A stretch of DNA of 64,000 nt, taken from the NCBI GenBank assembly GCA_947570615.1, contig CANOVJ010000011.1:1-64000 (forward strand). The letters are read 5' to 3'. Shown one piece after another: positions 1 to 6,825 of this stretch. The translations under genes and the position numbers were made by a program. Below the pieces are notes generated by a model that did no database searches, was not told where the DNA came from, and worked only from the letters and a program-made list of their open reading frames with translations. Position 1 is the first letter of the stretch. Each line of letters begins with the position of its first letter. The stretch is from an uncultured Lachnospiraceae bacterium. GTDB lineage: Bacteria; Bacillota; Clostridia; Lachnospirales; Lachnospiraceae.

Positions 1-112
1 GTGTAGTTTTATCTTACATCAGTTTGGAGGTTTACACAAACTTTGGGATAGTCCTCTCTGTCCCTCTTGATCAAAGAGACGCTGCCACTCTCCGCAAGTC
101 GGCTTATTGATA
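1..112. other. Unassigned stretch before the terminator
   Basis: No gene is recognised here. A stretch near 30-60 reading TTTACACAAACTTTGG resembles the terminal inverted repeats of IS256/Mutator-type elements, so this could be the right end of an insertion sequence lying outside the window. That is recalled family resemblance only and no transposase is visible. Confidence 0.2.
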
Positions 113-114
113 AA

Positions 115-151
115 AAATCCGCACTTCCTTTTTATCAGAAGATGCGGATTT
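115..151 (-). terminator. Rho-independent terminator of the interrupted deacetylase gene
   Basis: Read on the minus strand, AAATCCGCA (151-143) pairs perfectly with TGCGGATTT (123-115) around a 19-base loop and is followed by a T run. It lies about 60 bases beyond the stop codon of the stranded deacetylase 3' end, which is where the terminator of the intact gene would be expected. Confidence 0.75.
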
Positions 152-212
152 CCTGTTAAATCAGCCGTTTTGAAGGATATAATTTAAATGCAGATCAGCA
201 GCCTCTTCATTC

Positions 213-347
213 TCAGTTTTTAATCTGCCTCCCCTCGTGATTCATATGATAGCCTTCCTTATAGATCAGCTCCGAAATGGGCACGAAGGTATAGCCTTCA
301 TTTTTCAGCGTGGCGATCAGGGTGTCCAGGGCCTGAGCCGTAAATTT
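213..347 (-). pseudogene. Stranded 3' end of the polysaccharide deacetylase gene (44 codons)
   Basis: The minus strand encodes KFTAQALDTLIATLKNEG followed by YTFVPISELIYKEGYHMNHE and GRQIKN, then a stop. This is the usual last helix and strand of a NodB-fold (PdaA/PdaB-like) polysaccharide deacetylase. It has no start of its own. Its upstream edge is the prophage attachment core at 349-357, and it continues in frame from residue 248 of the truncated gene at 42862-43632. Excision of the prophage would restore a protein of about 292 residues. As it stands it is probably not translated. Confidence 0.85.
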
Positions 348-380
348 GGCTCCATTGGGTGCCATATAGTTAGTATGTTT
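345..380. other. attL, left prophage attachment site
   Basis: The core GCTCCATTG at 349-357 is repeated exactly at 42890-42898. Host coding sequence lies to the left. The phage half to the right carries GTTAGTATGT (369-378), the inverted complement of ACATACTAAC (42874-42883) in attR. Serine-integrase attP sites typically have such inverted arms around a short core. Confidence 0.85.
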
Positions 381-416
381 TCAATCCACACTCTCCTTCA
401 CTGGGATTGACATGTC

Positions 417-444
417 GCTCCATTGAGCGCCATATAAAGTATGG
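417..444. repeat. Second attachment-like sequence 68 bp inside attL
   Basis: GCTCCATTG recurs at 417-425, followed by GCCATATA and AGTATG with nearly the spacing found in attL (349-378). It lacks the left arm found in attR. It may be a remnant of a second related integration or a duplicated integrase half-site. Confidence 0.55.
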
Positions 445-496
445 AAATAGCTCTTTGTCCATTTTTCATGATTATATCATACTCTTTCAACAGAGA

Positions 497-523
497 AAAG
501 GGCAGCCCTTCTGACCGCCCTTT
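497..523 (-). terminator. Terminator after the lysis genes
   Basis: On the minus strand AAAGGGC (523-517) pairs with GCCCTTT (503-497), followed by TCTC. It begins five bases beyond the endolysin stop codon and would end the late operon just inside attL. Confidence 0.7.
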
Positions 524-527
524 CTTA

Positions 528-1235
528 CTATTGTAAAGCTTTCCATGTTTTCGCGCCCACAATCCCGTCCACAGCCAGTCCATTGTCTGCCTGGAACGCC
601 CTTACAGCTTCCAGCGTTTTTATACCAAAGATTCCATCAATGGTGCCCAGCCCATAGCCTTTAGCTGTAAGGTTCTGTTGCAGGTAGGTGACGTCTGCTC
701 CACGGCTTCCCATTCTGAGAGTAGGCCTGCTGCCGGTCACAATGGTGTCATACTGTGTCAGGTTGTACTGATTGATCTTACTGAGGCAATTCTGGACATA
801 TGTACTGCTTGTACAGTATCCGGCTGACTTGATCGCCTGCATATATGCTTCCGGTGTGGCGGCATTCTTTACACTGGCATATCTGCTCATTGACAGGAAA
901 TCATAGTAACCCTTAAGGCCTGATTCCAGATCGGGGAATACCCGGAAATAATCCGTGATCTGTGTGATCACGCCGACTTTATACTCCTCCCCGGTCTTAA
1001 GCGAGATGGAAGGCCTGCCTTGGCTCAGCCAGTACTGGCCGCATTTCATCCCATGGTAATTGTGGTACTTTTCCGCCAGCTGGCTAATGCCGCTCGCGCT
1101 CTTTCCGGACAGTGATTCCTGCAGAGCCTGTGCAATTGCAGGGGAAACCACCTTATACTCTCTGGTCTTTGCTTCCCTCTGCAGGATGGGAGCGATCTGC
1201 CCGATAAATCCACTGATCTGTGTTTTTGTTGCCAT
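528..1235 (-). CDS. Phage endolysin: glucosaminidase plus peptidoglycan-binding domain
   Basis: A peptidoglycan hydrolase for lysis at the end of the phage cycle. Residues about 5-165 resemble the GH73 N-acetylglucosaminidase family, with a candidate catalytic Glu near residue 40 in QALQESLSG. Residues about 170-235 form a PG_binding_1 repeat (RMGSRGADVTYLQQNL, FGIKTLEAVRAFQ). No signal peptide is visible, so export should depend on the holin encoded just upstream. I chose the ATG at 1235 because a GGAAGGTG site lies about 9 bases before it; an in-frame GTG four codons earlier overlaps that site. A strong terminator follows the stop. Confidence 0.85.
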   Translation of the reverse strand: MATKTQISGFIGQIAPILQREAKTREYKVVSPAIAQALQESLSGKSASGISQLAEKYHNYHGMKCGQYWLSQGRPSISLKTGEEYKVGVITQITDYFRVFPDLESGLKGYYDFLSMSRYASVKNAATPEAYMQAIKSAGYCTSSTYVQNCLSKINQYNLTQYDTIVTGSRPTLRMGSRGADVTYLQQNLTAKGYGLGTIDGIFGIKTLEAVRAFQADNGLAVDGIVGAKTWKALQ

Positions 1236-1262
1236 TTCTTTTATCACCTTCCTTCAAATTTT

Positions 1263-1463
1263 TTAATATCCTCCAAATCCGCCCTGTATTATGGTTTCGC
1301 CCCGGATCTGCTCCTCCACGCCTGCCGGCTCCAGAGTCTCAATGTCCAGTCTCCCGGTAATGACGCCCCAGGCGGTTACGGCAGGGGCGGCCAGCAGGAA
1401 AAATGAAAGTACCGCCAGAATGATTCCTGCAAGTATCCAGTCTATCCTGTCCTGATTTTTCAT
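1263..1463 (-). CDS. Small single-pass membrane protein of the lysis cassette
   Basis: A 66-residue protein with one long hydrophobic segment (residues about 10-32, ILAGIILAVLSFFLLAAPAV) and an acidic tail. It overlaps the upstream holin gene by 4 bases and precedes the endolysin, so it belongs to the lysis module. It could be an accessory or second holin, or an antiholin. No family is recognised, so the role is inferred from position and topology only. Confidence 0.7.
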   Translation of the reverse strand: MKNQDRIDWILAGIILAVLSFFLLAAPAVTAWGVITGRLDIETLEPAGVEEQIRGETIIQGGFGGY

Positions 1464-1780
1464 ATCCTCTTCTCTTCATTTTTCATGATGTATACCGCGG
1501 ATTCGATCAGTGTTTCAAGCTGTTCATCCGAAATGGATATTTTTTTCTGCAGGAGCTGCTGCCTGATAAACTCTGTCACAATGGCCTTCTTTTCCGGCCC
1601 GGTCTTATCTCCCAGTATTGTCTGCTCCGCCGACCTGACCGCCAGCTCCACCCACCTGATCACCCATTCATACTTCGTGTTCTCTGCCTTCTGCCTGATA
1701 AAGGGTACTGCATATCTCATCACAAGGATGATCAGCAGAATAAGCGCCGCCCTTAAAACCTCAAATAAAATTTCGTTCAT
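1460..1780 (-). CDS. Phage holin, LLH-type
   Basis: A 106-residue protein with an N-terminal membrane segment (residues about 5-25, LFEVLRAALILLIILVMRYA) followed by a charged amphipathic region, the layout of the LLH holin family (Phage_holin_6). Holins form the membrane lesions that release endolysin. It overlaps the genes on both sides by 4 bases, indicating translational coupling. The function is well supported by sequence style and position, although no search was run. Confidence 0.75.
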   Translation of the reverse strand: MNEILFEVLRAALILLIILVMRYAVPFIRQKAENTKYEWVIRWVELAVRSAEQTILGDKTGPEKKAIVTEFIRQQLLQKKISISDEQLETLIESAVYIMKNEEKRI

Positions 1781-2052
1781 ATCTCCATCTCCTCCAGTTC
1801 TTTTAATTTTGAAAAGTCCTTATTCTTCCTGCAGTTTTCCACCTTGGCCTTCCAGACGATAAATCCGGTATGTATACCCAGCTCCGTGAAGGCGGCAGGG
1901 ATCCCGTATACAATAACGGGAAGCTCCGCCACTCCCAGATACCCGCTGATGGCGTTCAGTACAAGGCAGGCCGCCGTGAATATCCATACCGCCCGGAAAT
2001 TGTAGTAATACAGCCTGTCTGAAAAACCGCGCCTTAACAGCATCCTCCCCAT
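1777..2052 (-). CDS. Hypothetical membrane protein upstream of the holin
   Basis: About 91 residues with two hydrophobic stretches (around VWIFTAACLVLNAISGYLG and VIVYGIPAAFTELGIHTGFI) and a highly charged C-terminus (KNKDFSKLKELEEMEI). The ATG at 2052 overlaps the preceding stop (TGAGATG), which suggests reinitiation; a TTG eight codons earlier is the alternative. It sits with the lysis genes and may be an additional holin-like component. No family is recognised. Confidence 0.65.
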   Translation of the reverse strand: MGRMLLRRGFSDRLYYYNFRAVWIFTAACLVLNAISGYLGVAELPVIVYGIPAAFTELGIHTGFIVWKAKVENCRKNKDFSKLKELEEMEI

Positions 2053-2053
2053 C

Positions 2054-2308
2054 TCAGCCACCGCCTGCCCTCTCAAGGTCGTCTATGCGGTGATTGGCCA
2101 CCCTGATTTTTTCATCCTGCAGGGCCGCTGTCTCCTCCAGCCGGTAGGTGCGCTCAATCACGTTATTGTGTTTGTCCACTTTCTCCTCCAGCATCTTAAT
2201 GCGGTACTCGATCAGGTTCCTTGTGGAATTATTCTGATAATGGTTGTTCACCATACATACAATCAGTGTTGCCGCCGATGATATCATTGCCGCTATGACT
2301 GTTTCCAT
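2054..2308 (-). CDS. XhlA-like small membrane/coiled-coil protein
   Basis: An 84-residue protein with one N-terminal membrane helix (ETVIAAMISSAATLIVCMV) followed by a heptad-rich charged segment (residues about 27-80) that should form a coiled coil. This topology is like that of phage XhlA/haemolysin-type lysis accessory proteins. The ATG at 2308 was chosen for its AAGGAGA site nine bases upstream; longer frames reaching 2389 lack a good site. It overlaps the next gene by one stop/start junction. Confidence 0.7.
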   Translation of the reverse strand: METVIAAMISSAATLIVCMVNNHYQNNSTRNLIEYRIKMLEEKVDKHNNVIERTYRLEETAALQDEKIRVANHRIDDLERAGGG

Positions 2309-2345
2309 CTTACCGTCTCCTTTAAATATTTCTCCTTGATCAACT

Positions 2346-2405
2346 TTACGATCTATACAGTGCTCGTCCATCAGGCGCCCTGGCTGCATAATATGTATAT
2401 CCCAT
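2346..2405 (-). CDS. Possible 19-residue peptide MGYTYYAARAPDGRALYRS
   Basis: A very short frame with a strong GGAGG site eight bases before its ATG, in the gap between the XkdX gene and the XhlA-like gene. It could be a translated leader that couples the two modules, or chance. No homologue is known to me. Confidence 0.3.
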   Translation of the reverse strand: MGYTYYAARAPDGRALYRS

Positions 2406-2476
2406 CTGTCCTGCCTCCTCTTTATACTCCGGCTGGCTAATATTGGTCCTTCATATTTGATTAGTTATTACACTCT

Positions 2477-2617
2477 CTATTCAAATTCTTTTCCGGTAAT
2501 TTCCTCATACTCCTCTGCGGTTATCCATTTCCCCACTGCCGACGCCACCTTTGTAAGGCTCCAGAGTTTTCTGTCGTAATACTGTTTTACTTTACTGAAA
2601 TTCTTTGAATAATTCAT
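2477..2617 (-). CDS. xkdX: XkdX family small phage protein
   Basis: A 46-residue protein (MNYSKNFSKVKQYYDRKLWS ... WITAEEYEEITGKEFE). The spacing of tyrosine, tryptophan and the WITxEEYxxITG motif is the signature of the XkdX family, found after tail-fibre genes of many Firmicutes siphophages and PBSX. Its molecular role is unknown. It has an excellent AAGGAGG site, starts 14 bases downstream of the preceding gene's stop codon, and sits between tail and lysis genes as usual. Confidence 0.85.
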   Translation of the reverse strand: MNYSKNFSKVKQYYDRKLWSLTKVASAVGKWITAEEYEEITGKEFE

Positions 2618-2628
2618 AACCCGCCTCC

Positions 2629-3039
2629 TTACAGTTCAATTCCGGTTTCCATAGCCAGATAATCAATATTGGCTGTGTTCTGCGCGGCTTGGCCGGCCAC
2701 AGATACCAGCATGGAAACCCTTTTCATGGTAACAATACATTTATCTGCTGTTTCTTCTGCAAATCCGCTTTCTGTCGTCGGATCCTCCGCGGTATAGTTG
2801 ATGTCTGTAACCACATCTGGAGTAAATACCACGTCATGCAGTTTGGTAAATCCTGCGTATCCACGGATAAGATCAAGGCCTGCATAATACCTCATAACAG
2901 AAGTTCTGGTACTCTCCTGGAATTTCCCAATAACAGAATTTACATCAGAAGATTCAATTGTAATGGCCAGTGTGTCTCCTGATTGTGTAACTCCTGTAAT
3001 CTGAATCTCCGTGTTGTCTGAAAATACAATTTTGTTCAT
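2629..3039 (-). CDS. Hypothetical phage tail-region protein
   Basis: A 136-residue soluble protein starting MNKIVFSDNTEIQITGVTQ, with no membrane segment and an acidic composition. Similar proteins accompany XkdX in clostridial phages, where they are thought to belong to the tail tip or fibre, but no function is established. Its ribosome-binding site (AGAAAGGAA) lies just outside the left end of the putative invertible segment at 3073, so it would stay in place if that segment flips. Confidence 0.7.
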   Translation of the reverse strand: MNKIVFSDNTEIQITGVTQSGDTLAITIESSDVNSVIGKFQESTRTSVMRYYAGLDLIRGYAGFTKLHDVVFTPDVVTDINYTAEDPTTESGFAEETADKCIVTMKRVSMLVSVAGQAAQNTANIDYLAMETGIEL

Positions 3040-3071
3040 TTTTTTATTTCCTTTCTTATAATTTTGGTTGG

Positions 3072-3521
3072 CTAAATAATAATTTAACCGCTCTGGGTGG
3101 CTTCGTCCCTGTCATTGACCCCGCCACTGGAAAAATCACCGGCTACAAAACTGCAGTAGGGGGTGCCGATACAGTGTTCCCTTTTAGTTCCTTCGAGGAA
3201 TTATTAAGCAGTACGATTTACACAAACAGTAACTCTGTAGGAAAGCCTACATATCCTACATCGAACTACCATTTTAATTTCCTTTTTCCTGAGTCCAAAT
3301 ACGCCTTTGTAGGACTACAGGACGGCGGATCAACCAGAATGGTTGATATATTGGATCTGAGGCAGGGAAAAGGAATATGTGTCGCGGGTTCTTTAGTCAG
3401 GCATGTGTCCGGGGACGCTACGTCTCTGGGAGGTTTTAAAAGCATTTCCTGGAGCCCGACGAACATATCATATTATTGGAGCGGTAATAATGTAGGGGCT
3501 GTTTATGTACAAACAGTTTAA
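3072..3521 (+). pseudogene. Silent, inverted alternative 3' end of the tail-fibre gene
   Basis: An open plus-strand frame of 149 codons without a plausible start, among genes that all run minus. It reads NNNLTALGGFVPVIDPATGK then ITGYKTAVGGADTVFPF, a motif common in the C-terminal parts of clostridial phage tail proteins, and ends 4 bases before the convergent stop of the expressed tail gene. Its first codons (LNNNLTAL) align with the expressed gene at VNNKLVTQL, and both sides share the block TAAATAATAA in inverted orientation. Inversion would attach this end to the constant N-terminus. Confidence 0.75.
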
Positions 3522-3959
3522 TAAATCAAACCAGATAGACTTTGGCAGTACAAACAAGTACAGCTTTTCCGTAGTTGGCGGCATTTCCTGCCATCAAACT
3601 GTAATTAAGCCCGGAAACAGACAGCAGACCTGTACTTGAGTTGTATGATTTACTTATATTACAAGTACCCGCTGTACTGGCCCCTTCACCTGTTCCTACT
3701 CGGTGATAGGATGCTGTAACATGAATCGAAGTTATTTCTACGATAAAGTCATTGGAATTTAACTTGTTGTAACCACTTATCCCTGCACAGGACACCGATC
3801 CATTACCTGTTATTGTCCCGATTAATTTGGCCCGCCTACCCAATTGTTTTTTTGATGCTGTATCAGCACCCAACTGGACGTAGTATGTTGCACCCGCGCC
3901 GCTCCCTTCCGTAATGAGTTTTACATCATTCGGCAATTGCGTTACTAATTTATTATTTA
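3073..3959. repeat. Putative invertible segment bounded by TAAATAATAA inverted repeats
   Basis: TAAATAATAA occurs at 3073-3082 on the plus strand and at 3959-3950 on the minus strand; including the flanking G, 11 of 12 positions match. Each copy lies at the same point of the reading frame (..NN..) of two convergent tail-fibre 3' ends. Inversion of the 887-bp segment would exchange them in frame. Confidence 0.6.
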
Positions 3960-4164
3960 CCTCCTCAATTCCATCCGCGATTCGTTGCTCCAGATCGTTC
4001 ATATTGGCGGCAGAAAACGCATCTCCCGCCTGTGAAACCGTTCCCTCACTACGTGCCACATCAACTACAATCTGACTGTCCGCAGATCCGGATACTTTGG
4101 TCAGTATCCGTCTCCCTGCAAATTCAGCCAGTCTGTCCTTCCATGTTTTTTGTTGAAATGCCAT
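3526..4164 (-). CDS. Tail fibre / receptor-binding tail protein (currently expressed version)
   Basis: A 212-residue protein. The N-terminal part (residues 1 to about 70, AFQQKTWKDRLAEFAGRRIL ... NMNDLEQRIADGIEEVNN) is the conserved attachment portion seen in clostridial phage tail proteins. The remainder is a Gly/Ser/Thr-rich fibre or receptor-binding region. The ATG at 4164 overlaps the upstream stop (TGATG). The variable part begins at the repeat that also starts the inverted fragment at 3072, suggesting the C-terminus can be swapped. Function is inferred from composition and position. Confidence 0.75.
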   Translation of the reverse strand: MAFQQKTWKDRLAEFAGRRILTKVSGSADSQIVVDVARSEGTVSQAGDAFSAANMNDLEQRIADGIEEVNNKLVTQLPNDVKLITEGSGAGATYYVQLGADTASKKQLGRRAKLIGTITGNGSVSCAGISGYNKLNSNDFIVEITSIHVTASYHRVGTGEGASTAGTCNISKSYNSSTGLLSVSGLNYSLMAGNAANYGKAVLVCTAKVYLV

Positions 4165-4655
4165 CACAAATCACCAATCCCTTCCCCTGCGTATGTTTCT
4201 GATCCGCAGTAATAATAACTGTTCTGCAATCTTACATAAACGTAAAACACATCATGAAGAATCCGTTCTATGTCATTCCATTTCTGGAAAGTATTTAAAG
4301 GCTGATCCGGAACCTGTGGTGTATCCGATAAAACCATCAGAGAATTTTTAATCTTCTGCACATTGTTCCTGATCCGCTGGTAATCACTTACTCTCGGGAT
4401 ATCTCCATACTCCCATCCCTTCACGCTGACCGTGGCGGCGACCAGCCCGCCGATAACCTGTGTGTTGCCTTCCACCCTCTGCAAATCGGACAGGTTAAAT
4501 GCCCCTTTCAGCCCAAGGCTCCCGTTTATGCCGGTACCCCATTCCCGCCTTTCTTTTTCCGTTATGGTGCCGTCAAGATATCTCCTGTTCAGTTCCTTTA
4601 CCCTGTCAACATCTGCCTGTGTACGGTCATAGACAAAACTCAGTCCTCCCACCAT
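4164..4655 (-). CDS. Tail-tip associated protein with C-terminal YAGEGIG motif
   Basis: A 163-residue protein beginning MVGGLSFVYDRTQADVDRVK, a helical N-terminus followed by SDYQRIRNNVQKIKNSL, a pattern I associate with clostridial phage proteins next to tail fibres. It ends SYYYCGSETYAGEGIGDL, matching motifs in the neighbouring 593-residue protein. It is coupled to both neighbours by overlapping stop/start codons. It is likely a structural component of the tail tip; no enzymatic motif is seen. Confidence 0.7.
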   Translation of the reverse strand: MVGGLSFVYDRTQADVDRVKELNRRYLDGTITEKERREWGTGINGSLGLKGAFNLSDLQRVEGNTQVIGGLVAATVSVKGWEYGDIPRVSDYQRIRNNVQKIKNSLMVLSDTPQVPDQPLNTFQKWNDIERILHDVFYVYVRLQNSYYYCGSETYAGEGIGDL

Positions 4656-6436
4656 CAGATGACACCACCCAACCCTTCATCCGCATACAGCTCACCATCT
4701 GCAAAATAGTAATCCGTAACTGCCTTAAAATACCCGCGACACTTTGACGTACTTATGAACCCGCCAGTCAGATCCGTGGAAAGGGATTCCACCGCTGCCA
4801 CGAAGTTTGCGTGCTCCAGCACCGTATTCTCAATTTCTGCCCAGTCCCCCGCTTTTTCATCTTCCGCAAGGTGCTTTGTCCTGATGATCTGCTGTAGCTG
4901 ATAATAATCAAGGATATTGTCTGCCACACGCTTTGCGGCTTCAAAGTCAAGCAGCGTGCCCGAAAACGTCTTTGTGTTCCGCACCTCACCTGACTTTATA
5001 TGCTCAATGCTGGACAGCACAGCTAATTCCTCACCTATATATTTCCGTCCGGATATTATGACTTCGGACGCGTTTGTGACCTTAAGCACCACATAATACG
5101 GCATCTGCTCCAATATCTGCCCCGCGCTTGCTGTCATGTTCGCTGCAGGATTTGTCAGCTGTATTGTATGGACACCCGCCCCATAAGTGCCCTTGGTTAT
5201 CTGGCTCACATTAGTATCAAGCCGCCATGTTTTATACTTTACGTTCACGTCAGATACGTAGTGATCCGTCTTCAGGGTCGTGGAAAACTTGCGGTGCCTT
5301 TCCACTTTTACGGTCACATTCCTCGTGTTCTTGTGTATCTCGATGCCAACCCTGTGCGAAGTGTTTATGATGCTCCCGCAGGCAAAGAGAACTTCCCGAA
5401 GCGCCTTCTGGCAGGACTGGATTTTCAGTGTCCCATACAGCGGTGTGTTTGCCGTTTCCTCATCCACCTCATAGTCCGTGATGCCGGCCGCCGCCATGAT
5501 CCCATCAATGATCCCGCCAGCAAGGTCACCGTCATAGATCCTGCCATCCTTAAAATCTGTGTTAGTCAGCATCCCCTTATAATCGATCGCAGAAATCCTG
5601 CTGATATTTTTTGTGGTGCTGTTTGTGTCAAGGAAGAAAGTCCCCAAAGGTATCTTTTTTCCCTTCACCATTTCATAAGGAAACATCTGCTGACGCTTCT
5701 GGAAAGTTCTGTGCAGCCCGTCAGCGTTTCCGATATTAAAATCATCTTCCCTGTCAACGAAATCGAAAGTGAGCTTGTCCGTCTTGATCTTATCGCCTAT
5801 TGGATCAGTGTCGTTCACCAGCTTCCCGGATTTGATGGAATCTGCGCCCCACGTAATTTTAGTGCCGTACTCAATATACTGAAGTTTCGCATTATGGTAA
5901 GGCAGGGCACGCAGGAATACGATCTCAATCCGCCCATACTCCTCGACCTGATTTTTGCAGAAATAAATCGGTGAATCCGGGTAAAAGTGCTTTCGTGATT
6001 TCAGGATCCCGAAAAGGTCGTACCATATGATTTCTATCTCCAGCGGATAATCCCTCAGGAAGTAAAGGGTAATCCCATAGCTGGTATGGTTTTCTGTAAA
6101 TTGCACCGTCACAGACTGTCTGGGGCTGATTTCTTCAACGGCCCCGCCCAGCTCATCCCCGGCATACATTTCGCCGCCGGCATACTGGTAATTACTGTCT
6201 GACTGGATAAAATTTCTGGAATAATACACAAGATTATCCGGCTCATCCGGAAACTCCTCCATGCTCCCGTCCAGCACAAAGAAATTATGCTCCAGCGTCC
6301 CATAATCGGGGGCAGAGATGCTTTTCTTAATCCTGCTTAAATCAGCAAATGAAGAATTGCTTTCCGTACTCTCCTGCGCATCCTGTAATGCAGTTGTGTC
6401 AAACAGATCATACTCAACAAAAAATTCTGTCTTCAT
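4655..6436 (-). CDS. Tail-associated / baseplate hub protein
   Basis: A 593-residue protein placed where siphophages encode the tail tip hub (Tal or gp44-like protein). The middle (residues about 190-420) has features of a phage tail hub fold, including GKKIPLGTFFLDTNSTTKNI and ISAIDYKGMLTNTDFKDG. Residues about 84-98 and the last 15 residues contain two related motifs (GGEMYAGDELGG and DGELYADEGLGG). No peptidoglycan-hydrolase motif is obvious. The start overlaps the preceding gene by 4 bases. Assignment rests on order, size and partial motif resemblance. Confidence 0.75.
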   Translation of the reverse strand: MKTEFFVEYDLFDTTALQDAQESTESNSSFADLSRIKKSISAPDYGTLEHNFFVLDGSMEEFPDEPDNLVYYSRNFIQSDSNYQYAGGEMYAGDELGGAVEEISPRQSVTVQFTENHTSYGITLYFLRDYPLEIEIIWYDLFGILKSRKHFYPDSPIYFCKNQVEEYGRIEIVFLRALPYHNAKLQYIEYGTKITWGADSIKSGKLVNDTDPIGDKIKTDKLTFDFVDREDDFNIGNADGLHRTFQKRQQMFPYEMVKGKKIPLGTFFLDTNSTTKNISRISAIDYKGMLTNTDFKDGRIYDGDLAGGIIDGIMAAAGITDYEVDEETANTPLYGTLKIQSCQKALREVLFACGSIINTSHRVGIEIHKNTRNVTVKVERHRKFSTTLKTDHYVSDVNVKYKTWRLDTNVSQITKGTYGAGVHTIQLTNPAANMTASAGQILEQMPYYVVLKVTNASEVIISGRKYIGEELAVLSSIEHIKSGEVRNTKTFSGTLLDFEAAKRVADNILDYYQLQQIIRTKHLAEDEKAGDWAEIENTVLEHANFVAAVESLSTDLTGGFISTSKCRGYFKAVTDYYFADGELYADEGLGGVI

Positions 6437-6825
6437 GGTTTCCTCGCCGGGCTCCTTGCCGTGAACTTGCAGGTAAATCCTGTAAATCTGACATCGCCAT
6501 CCAATATTTTCTCGTATTCATCCGAAACGCTGGATATGTATGCCCTGAAAACGTAATAACCATTGGCGGTAGGAATGGAAATATCATGAAACTCTGCAGG
6601 TTCCGTCATTTTATCCCAGAACACCTCATAATCCGTATCGCCAAATTCATCACTGCTCCCCACTGTCAGGGTGTAATTGTAATACACCCCGATCAGCTCC
6701 CTCTCAAGATCACCGGACTCTACACGTTCCGCGTATTTATCAAGAAAATTCGCATTCCGTTTCAGAGACACCATGGGAATATCAAAATAAGTATTACCTA
6801 CTTTTATACCCTTCTCAAATTTCAT
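6433..6825 (-). CDS. Phage tail protein, distal-tail (Dit) position
   Basis: A 130-residue protein (MKFEKGIKVGNTYFDIPMVS) between tape measure and hub, where a distal-tail component is usual, but shorter than typical Dit proteins. The composition is beta-rich with no membrane segments. The ATG at 6825 overlaps the tape-measure stop (TGATG); a GTG one codon earlier is less likely. Probably structural. The exact family is not recognised. Confidence 0.65.
   Translation of the reverse strand: MKFEKGIKVGNTYFDIPMVSLKRNANFLDKYAERVESGDLERELIGVYYNYTLTVGSSDEFGDTDYEVFWDKMTEPAEFHDISIPTANGYYVFRAYISSVSDEYEKILDGDVRFTGFTCKFTARSPARKP

Noticed and set aside
398-583. 61-codon minus-strand frame beside attL
   Set aside because: It overlaps the endolysin 3' end and terminator and has no recognisable domain; the region is better explained as att and terminator sequence.
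3072-4164. Diversity-generating retroelement at the tail fibre
   Set aside because: There is no reverse transcriptase and no template/variable repeat pair; the inverted arrangement fits DNA inversion better.
5168-5974. 268-codon plus-strand frame over the tail hub gene
   Set aside because: Antisense shadow of a gene with clear coding character; no ribosome-binding site or family resemblance.
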